Source: Streptomyces sp. NBC_00620 (lineage in GTDB: Bacteria; Actinomycetota; Actinomycetes; Streptomycetales; Streptomycetaceae). Taken from it: a stretch of 64,000 nt of DNA. A program made the translations under genes and the position numbers. The DNA is taken from the NCBI RefSeq assembly GCF_026341825.1, contig NZ_JAPENY010000001.1, positions 1,178,001 through 1,242,000 on the forward strand, read 5' to 3'. Of the stretch, positions 44,619-53,328 are shown in pieces (position 1 is the first letter of the stretch; every line of letters starts with the position of its first letter). The notes beneath the pieces are model-generated. The model searched no databases. It saw only the letters and a list, made by a program, of their open reading frames with translations, and was not told the DNA's origin.

Positions 44619-46435
44619 ATGCTCAGCCGGTACGGCACCACGCACACCACGACATCGGTACGAGCCCTCAGCGCGGCCGCGAGCAGCAGGCCGCGCTGGT
44701 TCTGGAGGATCTGGTAGCGGCGGTGGAGGGGTTCCACCTCGGGGATGAGGACGGCGATCTGTCGTCCGCCCGCCGCCGCCCGCTGGACGTAGTCGACGAT
44801 GGGCTCGACGAGGGAGCGTCGCGGGCTGTCGACGATGTCCAGCCGTACGCCGGGATTCCAGCTGGCCCAACTCGCCTTGAGGGCCTGGGCCCTTGCCTGG
44901 TTTCCGTGTACGGCGACCGCGACGACCTCCGCCGAGCCGAGGGCGCGGGCGGCCGTCAGCGCGTACTGCGTGAGTTTGCTGACCTCGCCGACCGGCACGA
45001 TGACGAGGGAGTCGGCGGTGACGCGGACCGGGGGCGGGATCTCGCCGAGCCCCAACTCCCGGGCGACTTCGGCGTAGTAGCGCTGGATGCGGGCGAAGAG
45101 CAGCATCAGCAGCGGAATCGCGAGGACGACCACCCAGGCGCCCTCGAGGAACTTGGAGGCCAGCAGCACCACGCACGCCACACTCGTCAGCACCGCGCCG
45201 AATCCGTTGAGCACCGCGCGCCGCAGCCAGCCGGGCGGCCGCTCCTTCGCCCAGTGCCGCACCAGCCCGGTCTGGCTGATGGTGAAGCCGATGAAGACAC
45301 CGATCGCGAAGAGGGGGAGCATGCGGTGGGTGTCGGCGTTCACGGCGATCAGCAACAGCGCGGCGAGCAGGGCGAGGGCCACAACTCCCCAGCGGTACAC
45401 GGGGCGTTCGGTGCGCAGCGCGAACAGGTGCGGCAGCCGGTGGTCCTTGGCGAGCAGGCTCATCAGCACGGGCAGGCCGCCGAAACTGGTGTTGGCGGCA
45501 AAGAGCAGGACCGCCGTGACGATGAGATTGGTCGCGTAGTACGCCCATCCCGTCCCGTACGAGCCCGCGGTGAGCTGAGCGAGCACGGTGACGCCGCCGC
45601 GCGGGACCACGTCGTCGCGCTGGATGAGCACGGCAAGGCCGATCAGCATCAGCCCGAGGAGCCCGCCGAGCATCAACTCGGTGCGCTGGGCCCGCTTGAC
45701 GCGCGGTTCGCGGAACGCGGGTACGCCGTTGGCGATGGCCTCCACTCCGGTCAGCGCGGAGCAGCCGGAGGAGAACGCCTTCAGGAGCAGTACCACTCCC
45801 AACGCCTCGGTGGCGTGCACGGGTTGGGCGGTCCCGACGGTCGCGAGCGGGTGGCCGCGCAGCAGACCGAGCACGACGATGCCGAAGATGCTCACGACGA
45901 ACAACACGGTGGGCAGCATCAGCACCCGCGCGCTCTCGGCGACGCCCCGCAGGTTCGTGATCGTGAGGAGGGCCAGCCCGATCAGACAGATCTCGAGCAG
46001 ATACGGGGTGAGGGAGGGGAAGGCGGACGCGAGACTGGCGGCACCGGCGGCCAGGCTGACGGTCACGGTCAGCACGTAGTCGACGACGAGACTGGCCGCC
46101 GCGAGCAGGCTGATCCGGGGCCCGAGATCCTTCTTGGCCACCGCATACGCACCACCGCCGTCCGGATGTACGGCGATCACCTGCCCGTACGACACCACGA
46201 GCACCGCGAGCAGCGCGGCGATGACCAGCGTCACCGGCAGCGTCGCGGTCAGCGCCCCGGTGCCGGCCACGATCAGCACCAGCACGATCGCCTCGGGTCC
46301 GTACGCCACCGAACTCAGCGCGTCCAGCGACAGCGCGGCAAGCCCTTCGAGGCTGGTCAGATGGGACCGGTCGCCCTCCCCGTGCCGCAATGGAACTCTC
46401 GGCTTCAGTTGGCGGCGGGCCAGACCGTATGCCAT
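44615..46435 (-). CDS. KimA-like APC superfamily permease (K+/amino acid)
   Basis: A 606-residue APC transporter with twelve or more transmembrane helices (opening SLEGLAALSLDALSSVAYGPEAI) and a cytosolic C-terminal domain of about 130 residues (LVIVPVGEVSKLTQYALTAARALGSAEVVAVAVHG) resembling a universal stress/adenosine-binding fold, as in KimA-type potassium importers. Potassium or amino acid substrate not resolved. Its ribosome site GAGG is buried in a long leader hairpin (46441-46504), suggesting RNA-level control. Confidence 0.85.
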   Translation of the reverse strand: MAYGLARRQLKPRVPLRHGEGDRSHLTSLEGLAALSLDALSSVAYGPEAIVLVLIVAGTGALTATLPVTLVIAALLAVLVVSYGQVIAVHPDGGGAYAVAKKDLGPRISLLAAASLVVDYVLTVTVSLAAGAASLASAFPSLTPYLLEICLIGLALLTITNLRGVAESARVLMLPTVLFVVSIFGIVVLGLLRGHPLATVGTAQPVHATEALGVVLLLKAFSSGCSALTGVEAIANGVPAFREPRVKRAQRTELMLGGLLGLMLIGLAVLIQRDDVVPRGGVTVLAQLTAGSYGTGWAYYATNLIVTAVLLFAANTSFGGLPVLMSLLAKDHRLPHLFALRTERPVYRWGVVALALLAALLLIAVNADTHRMLPLFAIGVFIGFTISQTGLVRHWAKERPPGWLRRAVLNGFGAVLTSVACVVLLASKFLEGAWVVVLAIPLLMLLFARIQRYYAEVARELGLGEIPPPVRVTADSLVIVPVGEVSKLTQYALTAARALGSAEVVAVAVHGNQARAQALKASWASWNPGVRLDIVDSPRRSLVEPIVDYVQRAAAGGRQIAVLIPEVEPLHRRYQILQNQRGLLLAAALRARTDVVVCVVPYRLSI

Positions 46436-46504
46436 GGGGACCTCGCGGTGCCGGGGACTGGGGGCGGTTCGAGGTCAGTGTGACCGGCCCGGGGCACCGC
46501 GAGG
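46436..46504 (-). promoter_or_regulatory. Leader hairpin that sequesters the ribosome binding site of the permease
   Basis: Perfect 12-bp arms CCTCGCGGTGCC (46441-46452) and GGCACCGCGAGG (46493-46504) enclose 40 bases containing a second hairpin GGTCA-CAC-TGACC. On the minus strand the 3' arm ends in GAGG five bases before ATG 46435, so pairing hides the ribosome site. It may be a riboswitch or protein-regulated leader. The c-di-AMP (ydaO) motif was not recognised. Confidence 0.6.
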
Positions 46505-46555
46505 GGTCAAGGACGCGCCACGGGCGGGTGCCCTTCGGCAAACAGTCCTTCTGGA

Positions 46556-46595
46556 GATCGGGGGATCGAGGGATCGGGGGATCGGGGGATCTCGG
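46556..46595. repeat. Five tandem copies of an 8-bp unit
   Basis: GATCGGGG is repeated five times (second copy GATCGAGG, fifth GATCTCGG) between the KimA-like leader and the CDF gene. Non-coding. Confidence 0.75.
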
Positions 46596-46608
46596 GAGAG
46601 GCGCGGGG

Positions 46609-47328
46609 TCAGGCGCAGCAATCGCAGCCGGGCTTGCAGCCGCAGGCGTCCGGCGCCCCGGCTTCAACGGGCGTCGGCGGCACGGCAGGTGACGCCGGAG
46701 CGCAGCACCCCTCCCCGCGCCAGGCGTCCCGCCCCTCCTTGACCGCGACGGCCGCGATCACGAGAGCGGCGACCGGGTCGGCCCACGACCAGCCGAGCGT
46801 GGCGTTGACGACGAGACCGACCAGCAGCACCCCCGACAGGTAGGTGCACAGCAGGGTCTGCTTGGAATCGGCCACCGCCGAGGCCGACCCGAGTTCACGC
46901 CCGGCACGCCGCTGCGCCGCCGACAGGAACGGCATGACCAGCAGTGACAGCGCCGCCAGCACGATCCCTGGCACGGAGGGCTCCGCTTCCCCACCCCCCA
47001 CCAGACCGCGTACGGCGTCGACAGCGACGTACGCGGCAAGCACGAAGAACGACCCGGCGATGATCCGCAGCGTCACCCTCTCCCGGGCCTCCCGAACCGC
47101 GTGCTCCCGCGCGGAGAACTGCCAGGCGACGGCCGCGGCGGACGACACCTCGATGACGGAGTCGAGCCCGAACCCGATGAGCGCGCTGGAGGAGGCGAGC
47201 TTCCCCGCGGTGATCGCCACGACCGCCTCGACGACGTTGTACGCGATCGTCGCGGCGACCAGGAGCCGTATCCGCCGGGCCAGCGCGTCCCGGCGGACCG
47301 GCGAAGGCCCCAGGGATATGGAGACCAT
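46609..47328 (-). CDS. Cation efflux transporter (CDF-like)
   Basis: A 239-residue membrane protein of the CDF fold: GFGLDSVIEVSSAAAVAWQ supplies an Asp-containing metal site in helix 2, and VADSKQTLLCTYLSGVLLVGLVVN the helix-5 segment. The C-terminus carries a Cys-rich tail (CCAPASP ... CGCKPGCDCCA) likely to bind soft metals. Its ATG overlaps the stop of the ArsR/CmtR-type regulator by one base, so the pair is a metal-sensing efflux unit. Confidence 0.85.
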   Translation of the reverse strand: MVSISLGPSPVRRDALARRIRLLVAATIAYNVVEAVVAITAGKLASSSALIGFGLDSVIEVSSAAAVAWQFSAREHAVREARERVTLRIIAGSFFVLAAYVAVDAVRGLVGGGEAEPSVPGIVLAALSLLVMPFLSAAQRRAGRELGSASAVADSKQTLLCTYLSGVLLVGLVVNATLGWSWADPVAALVIAAVAVKEGRDAWRGEGCCAPASPAVPPTPVEAGAPDACGCKPGCDCCA

Positions 47329-47663
47329 CAGCAGCAGCCCTTCTCGTCGGCGTCGGGGCAGTTGCGGTCGGTCTCGACGGCCACCACGGCGTTCCGCAGG
47401 TCGTCCAGCGCGTGTCCGAGCCGCGGATCCGCCAGCTCGTACCGCGTACGCCGCCCGACCGGGACGGCGACGACCAGACCGCAGTCGCGTAGACAGGCGA
47501 GATGGTTCGACAACCGGGTCCGCGAGATCCCCAACTCCTCAGCCATGTCGGCCGGATGTGCCGGCGCCTCCCGCAGCATGAGCAGGATGCGGCAGCGGAT
47601 GGGGTCGGCCAGGGCGCGGCCGAAGCGGGTGAGGGCGTCGAGGTCGGTGGCCAGGGTCAGCAT
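47328..47663 (-). CDS. ArsR-family metal sensor (CmtR-like)
   Basis: A 111-residue winged-helix repressor: ADPIRCRILLMLREAPAHPADMAEELGISRTRLSNHLACLRDCGLVVAVPVGRRTRY, with Cys residues in the DNA-binding region (C24, C57, C61) and a C-terminal CPDADEKGCC, matching the CmtR pattern of Cd(II)/Pb(II) sensing. It should repress the CDF gene and itself. Start ATG 47663 faces an AT-rich promoter with CAGGATCTCCTG (47677-47688). Confidence 0.87.
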   Translation of the reverse strand: MLTLATDLDALTRFGRALADPIRCRILLMLREAPAHPADMAEELGISRTRLSNHLACLRDCGLVVAVPVGRRTRYELADPRLGHALDDLRNAVVAVETDRNCPDADEKGCC

Positions 47664-47676
47664 GAACTTGAGAGTA

Positions 47677-47688
47677 CAGGATCTCCTG
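47677..47688. promoter_or_regulatory. Possible ArsR/CmtR operator
   Basis: CAGGA-TC-TCCTG is a perfect 5-bp dyad 14 bases upstream of the cmtR-like ATG, inside a locally AT-rich stretch (TTGAGAG...TTCAAAGATA). Its position fits autorepression. Confidence 0.4.
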
Positions 47689-47727
47689 AATTCAAAGATA
47701 GGTGAATCAGTGAGGGATCCGGCGGCC

Positions 47728-48276
47728 TCAGCGCTGGTCCGGGGTATCCGCCGAGACGGCCCAGAAGCGCAGGAACAGCGCGAGCATCGCGGAGGAGGTC
47801 AGCGCCCGTACGTTGAACCCGACGGCCTCGCGGGACTCGGCGTCGTTCAGGACGACTGTGATCACGGTGGCCATGAAGGCCAGGGCCGCGTAGAAGCCGA
47901 TCCGGATGGCCTTCGCGGACCAGCGGTGGAATCGGTAGAGCAGCAGCAGTCTGCTGACCGAGACACGGGTTTCCTCGTCGATGTCCGCCTGCTCCGCCGC
48001 GGTCACCCGCGCGGACGCCTCGTCCAGCCAGTCGTTCGCCACTGCGGTCGGGCCTTGGAGTGCTTCCGGAGTCGCGGCGACCAGTTGCTTCGCCTTCCAC
48101 CACTCGGCCGCGAAGGCCACCTGCCGAGTCGCGTCCTCGAAGGCCAGCCGGCGGCGGCCCGCTCGCGATCGGCGCACCCGCCGGTCCTGCGCCCGCAGGC
48201 TCACCACACCGGCGGCCGCGGTCACCACGGGGACCAGCACCGCCACGGAAACAGTCACCACGTCCTGCGCGCTCAT
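47728..48276 (-). CDS. Hypothetical two- or three-helix membrane protein
   Basis: The 182-residue product has an N-terminal helix (VVTVSVAVLVPVVTAAAGVV), a basic and charged coiled region, and hydrophobic segments near residues 126-142 and 158-175. No family assigned. Plausible roles cannot be named. Confidence 0.65.
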   Translation of the reverse strand: MSAQDVVTVSVAVLVPVVTAAAGVVSLRAQDRRVRRSRAGRRRLAFEDATRQVAFAAEWWKAKQLVAATPEALQGPTAVANDWLDEASARVTAAEQADIDEETRVSVSRLLLLYRFHRWSAKAIRIGFYAALAFMATVITVVLNDAESREAVGFNVRALTSSAMLALFLRFWAVSADTPDQR

Positions 48277-48432
48277 CGACAGCCCCCAACTGTTCCGCCA
48301 GGCGCATCAGCATCGCACCATGCCCTACGCAGGTCCACGGGGCGAAAACCCGGTCGACAGGCGGGCCCCCGACGCACTGTGATGGCCCCGGCTGTCCGCC
48401 GCACCGGAGCGGACCGACCGCAGGAGCTGCTG

Positions 48433-49266
48433 TTGACGACCGGGAGAACCGCGGACACCCGTCCCTCGATCGACGGCGCCCTGGTCAGGCGTCTGGTCGA
48501 TGCGCAGTTCCCGCAATGGGCCGAACTGCCGCTGGAGTTGGTCGACCCGGCCGGCTCGGACCATGTGATCCACCGGCTGGGCCCGGAGTTGTCGGTCCGG
48601 CTGCCCCGCCACTCCGGGGCCATCGGGCAGGCCCGGAAGGAGTCCGAGTGGCTGCCCCGGCTCGCCCCGCATCTGCCGCTGGCTGTCCCGGTGCCGGTGG
48701 GCGTGGGTGAGCCCGGCTTCGGCTATCCGTGGCCGTGGGCGGTGTCCCGATGGCTGGAGGGCGAGGTGGCGACCGTCGAGGTACTGGCCGAATCGTCCGT
48801 CGCCGCCGTCGAACTGGCGGAGTTCCTGACCGCCCTTCAGCGCTTCGCACCCGAGGACCTCCCGGCGGAGGGCACCCGCGCGGACCTCACCGCCGGATCG
48901 CTGGCCGACCGGGACCGGGCTACGCAGGCCGCCATCGCGGACGTCGGCGACGCGTTCGACGCGGCGGCCATGACCGAACTGTGGGCCGCGGCCCTCGGCG
49001 CCCCCGGTTGGGACCGCCCTCCGGTCTGGTTCCACGGCGACTTCCACACCGGCAACCTGCTGACCACCGACGGCCGCCTCAGCGCGGTCATCGACTTCGG
49101 CGAACTCGGCCTCGGCGACCCGGCCCGCGACCTGATCATCGCCTTCACCCTGATGTCGGCCGACACCCGGGCCGCCTTCCGCACCGCCCTCGACGTGGAC
49201 GACGCCACCTGGACCCGGGGCCGCGGCTGGGCCCTGGCCACCGGCCTGAACGCCTACACCTCTTAG
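48433..49266 (+). pseudogene. Aminoglycoside phosphotransferase-like protein, C-terminus cut off
   Basis: A 277-codon fragment of an APH/kinase-fold protein: LGPELSVRLPRHSG, catalytic loop WFHGDFHTGNLL and Mg loop VIDFGELGLGDPARDL are intact. TTG 48433 was chosen because AGGAG lies six bases upstream; ATG 48382 has no ribosome site. The protein stops at AYTS where relatives continue for about 20 residues; that tail (HGTRIAAQTTRQITEALIG) is found in frame at 52564-52623, after 3.3 kb of inserted DNA. The kinase core may still fold. Confidence 0.8.
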
Positions 49267-49399
49267 AAGCTGTGTCAGAACCGGTGATCTGTGACGTTCT
49301 GTAACGGAGGGGTTGTAGTGGTGCTGCCGACCTTCACAGAACATCACGCACCTGGTGTCACGTCAGGTAGAGCCTGCGAGGTCTACGAAGCTCACATGA

Positions 49400-49720
49400 C
49401 CCGGCCCACGACGGCAGGATGATGACGAGGGCAGGCGCCTGCTTCGGATCATCCGCAGGGGCACCGGGTCGGTGGTGACCTGGCGGCGGGCCCAGATGGT
49501 CCTGCTGTCCGCGCAGGGCATGCCCGTGGCAAAGATCGCCGAGGTGTCGTTCACCAGCGACGACCGGGTCCGCGATGTGATCCACAACTTCAACACCGAC
49601 GGCTTCGACTCCCTCTACCCGAAATACAAGGGCGGCCGGCCCAGGACGTTCACGCTGCCCGAGCGCCGCGAGATCAAGAAGATCGCGAAGTCCAAGCCTA
49701 CTGAGCACGACCTGCCCAGG
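49400..49720 (+). pseudogene. IS630-family transposase, N-terminal fragment
   Basis: The frame reads LLRIIRRGTGSVVTWRRAQMVLLSAQGMPVAKIAEVSF...DDRVRDVIHNFNTDGFDSLYPKYKGGRPRTFTLPERREIKKIAKSKPTEHDLP, the N-terminal helix-turn-helix part of IS630 transposases. The following DDE domain is absent and no start codon with a ribosome site precedes it. Confidence 0.82.
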
Positions 49721-49794
49721 GCGTTCGTTAAGCAGTTGACCCGCCTGTCCCGTCTGGGGCACCGGCCCCTCGGCTACACCACTTGGGAGCAGTC

Positions 49795-50215
49795 ATGTGC
49801 GGCGGTGAGGTGTCGGGCGTTGACCTGGCCCGGGCCGCGCTGGAAGCGGCGAGGAAGAACGGCGGCGTCCGTACGGCGAAGGCGAAGCCGCGCACGACGT
49901 CGTCCTCGGTACGGCACGGCGGGCGGGAGCCGCTGGGCTCGGTCCGCGCTCGGCGTGCTAGTGAACGAGCGGGCCTGGGAGCTCCCGGCCGCCGGCGGAA
50001 CGGTGCTGGACCGGGTGGCCGGGCATCGCGGCCGCCGTCGCCCCACCACGTCGCCGCCAGCGCCTTTCACCCGGCGACCCGGCATCTGAACCTGCGCCTG
50101 GACTCGCCCGCCTACGCCACCCAGCTGCGGCTGGTCACACCGCGCATCGTCGCCGCGGCGAACAGGTCGGCTGGCACCGACGCCGTGCGCACGGCGCGGT
50201 TCTTCCTAGCCGGTG
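49795..50215 (+). pseudogene. DciA-like (DUF721) protein remnant
   Basis: From ATG 49795 the frame reads SGVDLARAALEAARKNGG...GREPLG, then the homology moves to another frame (SALGVLVNERAWELPAAGGTVLDRVAG, near 49945-50025) and back again (DSPAYATQLRLVTPRIVAAANRSAG, near 50101-50175). This pattern matches DUF721/DciA-type helicase-loading proteins seen on actinobacterial chromosomes and plasmids, broken by at least two frameshifts. Confidence 0.6.
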
Positions 50216-50565
50216 GCCCGCCCCGGACCGTCCCCCGCGCGGTCCGCTCGGTGGGTGCGCAGATGGGCGGGCATCGCGTCGTGCCGGTCGCGCACGTGCT
50301 GTGGCGGCCGGTCAGTCGGTCCGGTAGCCGTCGTAGACAGCCAGGCGATGGTCTTGGAGCTGCCCGCAGGCTCGGCGTGCACGGGAGTGCCGTCCTCGAA
50401 GGTCATGTACTGACGCGTAATGGAGCTGCACGACCAGCTGACCGCGTCGTTTGCGGGGGCGGTCTGGGCAGCAGGCGCGGCTGCCGCGTACGAGGGGCCT
50501 GCGAGCAGTGCCCCGAAGGCGGCGGTGGCCGCCAGACCAGTGAGCAGGCGACGTGCGGACCGCAT
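50206..50565 (-). pseudogene. Secreted SH3-like protein, truncated
   Basis: ATG 50565 begins MRSARRLLTGLAATAAFGALLAG, a clear Sec signal peptide, then DAVSWSCSSI and YMTFEDGTPVHAEPAGSSKTIAWL, an SH3-like repeat of small secreted Streptomyces proteins. After about residue 70 the sequence departs into the flanking DciA-like fragment, so the C-terminal strands are missing. Confidence 0.6.
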
Positions 50566-50772
50566 GACGATTCTCCGTTCGGGAGTGCCAATGATCGTGA
50601 TGAACCTGCACGTGTCGGTCAGGCCCATTCGGTGAGTGCGTGAGCGAAGCCTCGATGGAATGGAATCCCCTGACGTGTCGCACAGGAAGAAGACGTGACA
50701 CGGATGGTGAAGATGGGGCACTGGCTGTGAAACGTGCAGGGGCATGGTCGGACGGCTCCGACGGAAGGTGTG

Positions 50773-52257
50773 GTGGCTGAGGTGGCGGAAGGTCCGACGG
50801 AAAGTCAGGCGGGCGAACGGGTAGAGACTTCCGTGGAGCTCGGGGGCTACCAGCAGGAGCTGAAACGGACGCTCGGCTCCTTTCAGGTGTTCGCGATCTC
50901 GTTCGCGTTCATCTCGGTGGCCGTTGGCATCTTCGCGACCTACGACGACGTACTGCAGACTGCGGGCCCGGTCGGGATCTGGCTCTGGGTCATCGCGGCG
51001 GTGGGGCAGTTCCTGGTGGCGCTGGTGGTCGCGCAACTCGCCGCCCGTATCCCGCTCAGCGGCTCCTCCTACCAATGGGCGTCACGGCTGACCAACCCGA
51101 GGATCGGCTGGGGGTTCGGCTGGCTGGCCTTCTGTTACCTGGCGATCGGCGTGGTGGCGGTCGACAATGCGCTGGCGAGCCAGGCGTTCATGCCGCTCGC
51201 CGGCATCGGGCCGGACGAGGGCACCGCGCGCCTGATCACGGTCGTGGTGCTGCTCGTCCAGGCCCTGCTCGCAGTGGCCTCGACACGCCTCGTCAGCCTG
51301 ATCAACACGGGCGCGGTCGGGATCGAACTGGCGCTTGTCGTGGTGGTGGCGATCGCGCTCACCATCGCCGTGGTGGTCACGGGTGACGGCGCGGCCGACA
51401 ATCTCGTCTCGCGCGGTGTCACCGAGAACGCCCCCGACTACTTCGCCGTCGGCGGCGGGTTGATGCTCGCGATGATCATGGGCCTCGCGACGCTCGTCGG
51501 CTTCGACGCCGCGGCGAACCTGGCCGAGGAGGCCAAGGACCCCCATCGCAGCGTGCCGCGGGCGATCGTGGGGTCGGTCGTGGCGGCCGGACTGCTGGGC
51601 ATGCTGTTCCTGATCGCACTCACCGTCGCGATCGATGACATCCCCAAGGTCACCGCCAACGGCTCACCGGTCGCGGCCATCATGCGCGATCAGCTCGGTC
51701 CGGTGATGGAGAAGGTGCTGCTGGTTGCGATCACCTTCGCATTCTTCGGCGCCGGGATGGTCGTGATGGTCGCTTGCTCGCGGATGATTTTCGCGATGTC
51801 GCGGGACTCACGCTTCCCTGCCCACCGGCTGATGCGACGGGTCAACCCACGCACACAGACGCCGATCCCGGCGACTGTCCTGATCTTCACCCTGGGGGTC
51901 GTCCTGATGGTCGCCCTGCCGGGTGCCGCACTCCTGGAGCTGATCACGGCGTCGACGATCCTCCCCGCGCTCACCTACGGCTCGACGGTCGTCCTCTACC
52001 TGGCGGTGCGCAAAGGACTGGATCGCAAGAAGGGCGCATTCGACCTCGGGCGCTTCGAGCTTCCCGTCGCGATCTGCGCGCTGGCGTGGACGCTCGTAGC
52101 GCTGTTCGTCCTGGTGGCACCCCGGGAAGCGCTCGTCTCCGTGGTGATCGTGGTCGGCCTGCTCGCCGCGGGCGGGCTGTACTTCCTCTTCATGCTGAAA
52201 TTCGACCGCGAGGCGCTGGACACCGAGCCCGGAGACGTGAGCGCCTTCAAACATTGA
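50773..52257 (+). CDS. APC family amino acid/amine permease
   Basis: A 494-residue permease with twelve hydrophobic segments and the APC motifs FQVFAISFAFISVAVGIFATY and LATLVGFDAAANLAEEAKDPHRSVPRAIVGS. It resembles basic amino acid, GABA or ethanolamine transporters; substrate unresolved. GTG 50773 is preceded by GGAAGG (50763-50768); GTG 50734 is an alternative adding 13 residues. It is the only intact gene in the inserted 3.3-kb segment. Confidence 0.85.
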   Translation: MAEVAEGPTESQAGERVETSVELGGYQQELKRTLGSFQVFAISFAFISVAVGIFATYDDVLQTAGPVGIWLWVIAAVGQFLVALVVAQLAARIPLSGSSYQWASRLTNPRIGWGFGWLAFCYLAIGVVAVDNALASQAFMPLAGIGPDEGTARLITVVVLLVQALLAVASTRLVSLINTGAVGIELALVVVVAIALTIAVVVTGDGAADNLVSRGVTENAPDYFAVGGGLMLAMIMGLATLVGFDAAANLAEEAKDPHRSVPRAIVGSVVAAGLLGMLFLIALTVAIDDIPKVTANGSPVAAIMRDQLGPVMEKVLLVAITFAFFGAGMVVMVACSRMIFAMSRDSRFPAHRLMRRVNPRTQTPIPATVLIFTLGVVLMVALPGAALLELITASTILPALTYGSTVVLYLAVRKGLDRKKGAFDLGRFELPVAICALAWTLVALFVLVAPREALVSVVIVVGLLAAGGLYFLFMLKFDREALDTEPGDVSAFKH

Positions 52258-52415
52258 TCTTCCGAAACTAATCTGTCCCGCACGGGATGTGGGCTGTTTC
52301 TGTTCGACTGCGAGGAATACGGGTTTCGGGGTTGAAGTTGCCATTGCGGCAGCTTCTACGGTCGTGACCAGGGCCGGAGCGACCGGCCCGGCGATACACA
52401 CGTGCGGGAGTCGTG

Positions 52416-52541
52416 ATGGACTGGCCGATCTCTGAAGTGGCCCGGATGCCGGGCGTGACCGCCCGGACACTGCGCCACTATGACGACACCGGCCTGCTGC
52501 CGCCGGCCCGGATCGGTGCCAACGGACACCCCTACACCTAA
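52416..52541 (+). pseudogene. MerR-family regulator, N-terminal stub
   Basis: ATG 52416 (GGGAG upstream) reads MDWPISEVARMPGVTARTLRHYDDTGLLPPARIGANGH, the MerR helix-turn-helix, then stops at TAA 52539-52541 where the family continues RYYxxxxLxRL. Only 41 codons remain; no effector domain. Confidence 0.8.
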
Positions 52542-52563
52542 GTGATTCACGAGGCGGAACACT

Positions 52564-52623
52564 CACGGCACCCGGATCGCCGCGCAGACCACACGTCAGA
52601 TCACCGAGGCGCTCATCGGCTGA
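52564..52623 (+). pseudogene. Displaced C-terminal tail of the APH-like gene
   Basis: In one frame, ending TGA 52621-52623, this reads HGTRIAAQTTRQITEALIG, matching the C-terminal helix expected after the AYTS break at 49263 of the APH-like gene. No start codon serves it. It marks the far side of the insertion. Confidence 0.6.
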
Positions 52624-52643
52624 GCGACGGGGCCGAACCGCCT

Positions 52644-53042
52644 TCAAGCCCCTGGGCCGGCCGCCGACAGGTCGAACCACACCGCCTTGCCCTGCGGGGA
52701 GGCGGGGGCGGTGCCCCAGCAGCCGTCCGTGAGGGCGTCCACCAGGTGCAGGCCCCGGCCGCCCAGTTCCCAGCCGTCGGGGGTCAACTCCCTTATCACC
52801 GGCAGGTTCTCGTTCCCGTCGAACACCGTGACGCGTACCCGTGCGGGCTTCACCGACAGCCACAGGGCCGAGCCGCCGTCCTTCGCGTGCACACAGGCGT
52901 TCGTGACGAGTTCGGACGTGCAGAGGGTTGCCGCGTCCACGAGGGCGTCGAGTCTTAAGGCGCGGAGGACCGAGGCGACGAAGTCGCGGGCAACGTGCGG
53001 GGACGTGTCCGAGGGCGGGCAGAAGAGGGCGTATTCGGGCAT
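52644..53042 (-). CDS. ATP-binding anti-sigma-like protein (RsbW/HATPase_c_2 family)
   Basis: The 132-residue GHKL-fold protein has an N-box (LVDAATLCTSELVTNACVHA, Asn for ATP/Mg) and the G1 segment GGRGLHLVDALTDGCWG. Such single-domain ATPases act as serine kinases of anti-anti-sigma factors or partners of XRE-type regulators. It is divergent from the XRE/DUF397 pair, the usual arrangement of these sets in Streptomyces. Confidence 0.87.
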   Translation of the reverse strand: MPEYALFCPPSDTSPHVARDFVASVLRALRLDALVDAATLCTSELVTNACVHAKDGGSALWLSVKPARVRVTVFDGNENLPVIRELTPDGWELGGRGLHLVDALTDGCWGTAPASPQGKAVWFDLSAAGPGA

Positions 53043-53176
53043 GGGGTTCCGTCAACTCCGTTGCGGTGAGGGGGCACGAGGGGTGGTCGGTTCCCTGCCG
53101 CGCTAGTGGCCTCGCCTCGGGTGTCGACGGCCCGTGGTGGCACTTCCAACTGGCAGTACGCAGGGGAGAGTTGCGG

Positions 53177-53284
53177 ATGAGTGACGTCTCCGACACTCTC
53201 CGTGAGTACGAGACGACGTTAGCGGTGATACTTTCAACTCCGCAACCGCGTCGGCGGAATTGCCCTGAACTCCGTGGTGGTTGA
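53177..53284 (+). CDS. Possible 35-residue peptide upstream of the XRE regulator
   Basis: ATG 53177 (GGGGAG upstream) reads MSDVSDTLREYETTLAVIL to TGA 53284 and includes a TTA codon. It overlaps the AT-rich patch containing TTCAACTCCGCAAC, likely the XRE promoter, so it may be a chance frame. Confidence 0.2.
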   Translation: MSDVSDTLREYETTLAVILSTPQPRRRNCPELRGG

Positions 53285-53328
53285 GCTGACGACACGGCAG
53301 ACTCGGGCGTGATCACGAGGAGGACGCC

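Larger units (their letters stand above)
49267..52540. mobile_element. 3.3-kb inserted segment splitting the APH-like gene
   Basis: Between the broken ends of the APH-like gene lie an IS630 fragment, a DciA-like fragment, a secreted SH3-like fragment, an intact APC permease and a MerR stub. The 9-bp CCTACACCT occurs at 49253-49261 and 52531-52539, close to the two junctions, and may be a target duplication or chance. The mixture suggests several successive insertions rather than one clean element. Confidence 0.55.

Noticed and set aside
46436..46608. ydaO/c-di-AMP riboswitch upstream of the KimA-like gene
   Set aside because: The conserved ydaO core sequence was not recognised; only a ribosome-site-sequestering hairpin is evident, so I report a generic leader element.
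49253..52539. 9-bp CCTACACCT flanks as proof of a transposon target duplication
   Set aside because: The match is short, the second copy lies in a disturbed MerR/APH junction, and it does not restore an intact frame, so it is only weak evidence.
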